A stretch of 64,000 bases of DNA, from contig CM076952.1 in NCBI GenBank assembly GCA_039566865.1, positions 10,932,501 through 10,996,500 on the forward strand, written 5' to 3'. The position numbers and the translations under genes are program-made. Position 1 is the stretch's first letter, and each line of letters opens with the position of its first letter. The stretch is from Aurelia coerulea. Its lineage: Eukaryota; Cnidaria; Scyphozoa; Semaeostomeae; Ulmaridae. This document shows positions 63,141 through 64,000 of this stretch, piece by piece. The notes below the pieces were generated by a model. The model saw only the letters and a list, made by a program, of their open reading frames with translations, did no database searches and had not been told where the DNA came from.

Positions 63141-64000
63141 AATGACACTAAAGAAAAAACAAATGTTTATAGTAATGTGTCCAAGAATGGTTGCTGCAGC
63201 ACTAACAAAGTGCCCTAAAAGAAGTAACTGGCAGAACTAAAGTTTTAAAAACGATGAGTGGAAAACTGTTTATAATATAAATTATAGCTACTAAAGTGCG
63301 TTAATCCACACTTTTGTGTCTTTAATTTGTTTTCTTTGAGAAAATAAACATTTCATTAATCGATGTTTTTTTATGCAGTAAAGCTAAAATGACACTAAAG
63401 AAAAAACAAATGTTTATAGTAATGTTTCCAAATATGGTTGCTGCAGCACTAATATAGTGCCATAAAAGAATTAACTAGCAGAACTAAAGTTTTTAAGTAC
63501 GATGAGTGCAAAACTGTTTATAATATAAATTATAGCAACTAAAGTGCGTTAATCCACACTTTTTGTGTTTATATTTTGTTCTCTTTTAGAAATTAAACAC
63601 TTAATTAATCGATGTTTATTTATGCAGTAAAGCTAAATCAGACTATAGAAAAAACTAATGTCTATAGTAACTTTTCAAAGAATGGTTGCTGCAGCACTAA
63701 CATAGTGCTTTAAAAGAAGTAACGGGCAGAACTAAAGTTTTTAGGAACGATGAGTGCAAAACTGTTTATAATATAAATTGTAGCTATTAAAGCGCGTTAA
63801 TTCACATTTTTTGTGTTTTTATTTTGTTTTCTTTGATAAAATAAACATTTAACTTATCGATGTTTGTTTATGCAGTAAAGCTAAAATGAGACTAAAGAAA
63901 ATACTAATGTCTATAGAAATGTGTCCAACAATAGTTGCTGCAGCACTATAAAAGAAGTAACTGGCAGAACTAAAGTTTTTAAGAACGATGAGAGCAAAAC
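63141..64000 (+). repeat. Right-hand tail of the array, running off the window
   Basis: It holds class E ('gcactaacaaagtgccct' near 63,204), F ('gtgccataaaag'), A ('tttaacttatcg') and the start of C monomers, still head to tail. 'ttgttctcttttag' near 63,578 is private. The array does not end inside the window. Confidence 0.85.

Larger units (their letters stand above)
1..64000 (+). repeat. Satellite DNA array, ~248-bp monomer, ~260 head-to-tail copies
   Basis: The same unit recurs from the first to the last base. An anchor (ggttgctgcag or agttgctgcag) recurs at 10, 258, 507, 756 and 993, and later at 46,096, 46,334, 46,582, 46,830 and 47,079. Spacings are 248-249 bp, or 237-238 bp for a shortened class. 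Every copy reads in the same direction; no inverted monomer, unique spacer or inserted element was seen. One monomer counted by hand has about 28% G+C. Stops are dense in all frames, so the array is non-coding. Long homogeneous arrays like this are typical of eukaryotic centromeric or heterochromatic satellites; that role is an inference. The array runs off both window ends, so its full length is unknown. Confidence 0.97.

Noticed and set aside
1..64000. CRISPR array
   Set aside because: The repeats are about 248 bp and directly adjacent, with no unique spacers. That is satellite organisation, not short repeats separated by spacers.
1..64000. Virus, plasmid or integrated element
   Set aside because: No coding sequence, terminal repeat, origin signature or integrase is present anywhere in the window.

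Overview
The whole 64 kb window is one uninterrupted satellite DNA array. It is made of head-to-tail copies of an AT-rich monomer (about 71-72% AT by hand count of one monomer) whose full-length form is 248-249 bp. Shorter forms of about 237-238, 231-232 and 227-231 bp also occur, and one longer form of 254 bp. Seventeen consecutive monomers measured between 46,096 and 50,255 average 244.6 bp, so the window holds roughly 260 copies. All copies seen are in the same orientation. I found no protein gene, RNA gene, transposon insertion, CRISPR array or unique spacer. Such a long, regular, gene-free array points to a eukaryotic centromeric, pericentromeric or other heterochromatic satellite. The sequence alone does not let me name the organism.

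Monomers fall into recurring classes, recognisable by linked variants: (A) 'aacatagtgc', 'acgggcag', 'aggaacg', 'gcgcg'; (B) 'gatatagtgc', 'ctggcag', 'gtgcgttaatc'; (C) 'caacaatag' plus an 11-bp deletion; (D) loss of a further 6 bp at 'gtgcgtgcac'; (E) 'gtgccct', 'gagtggaaaac', 'gtgtcttt'; (F) 'ccaaatatgg', 'aactagcag', 'agtacg'; and (G) a rare class with a 19-bp micro-inversion.

The classes follow each other in fixed orders, giving nested higher-order repeats. Their periods were measured by matching rare variants and correspond to whole numbers of monomers. The largest is a tandem pair of super-units, about 10,231-29,999 (19,769 bp) and 30,000-48,536 (18,537 bp), which are collinear except for one exchanged interval worth about 5 monomers. 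Inside them are smaller units: a P block of about 2.67 kb (4 copies), a Q block of about 4.0 kb (3 copies, the first beginning at 7.26 kb outside the super-units), an R block of 2,689 bp (tandem pairs), a 1,215-bp tandem pair in each super-unit, and a 1,719-bp tandem pair in the first only. To the right the scale shrinks: a 4,159-bp tandem pair (45.9-54.2 kb), a 2,670-bp pair (53.6-58.9 kb) and a 2.2-2.45-kb pair (58.9-63.1 kb). The first 7.26 kb is an older-looking mosaic.

Each full monomer carries several short dyad symmetries, and the common length variants alter exactly these dyads. Block boundaries are good to tens of bases only, because neighbouring monomers are so alike. Identity percentages and copy counts were not computed and are estimates by eye.
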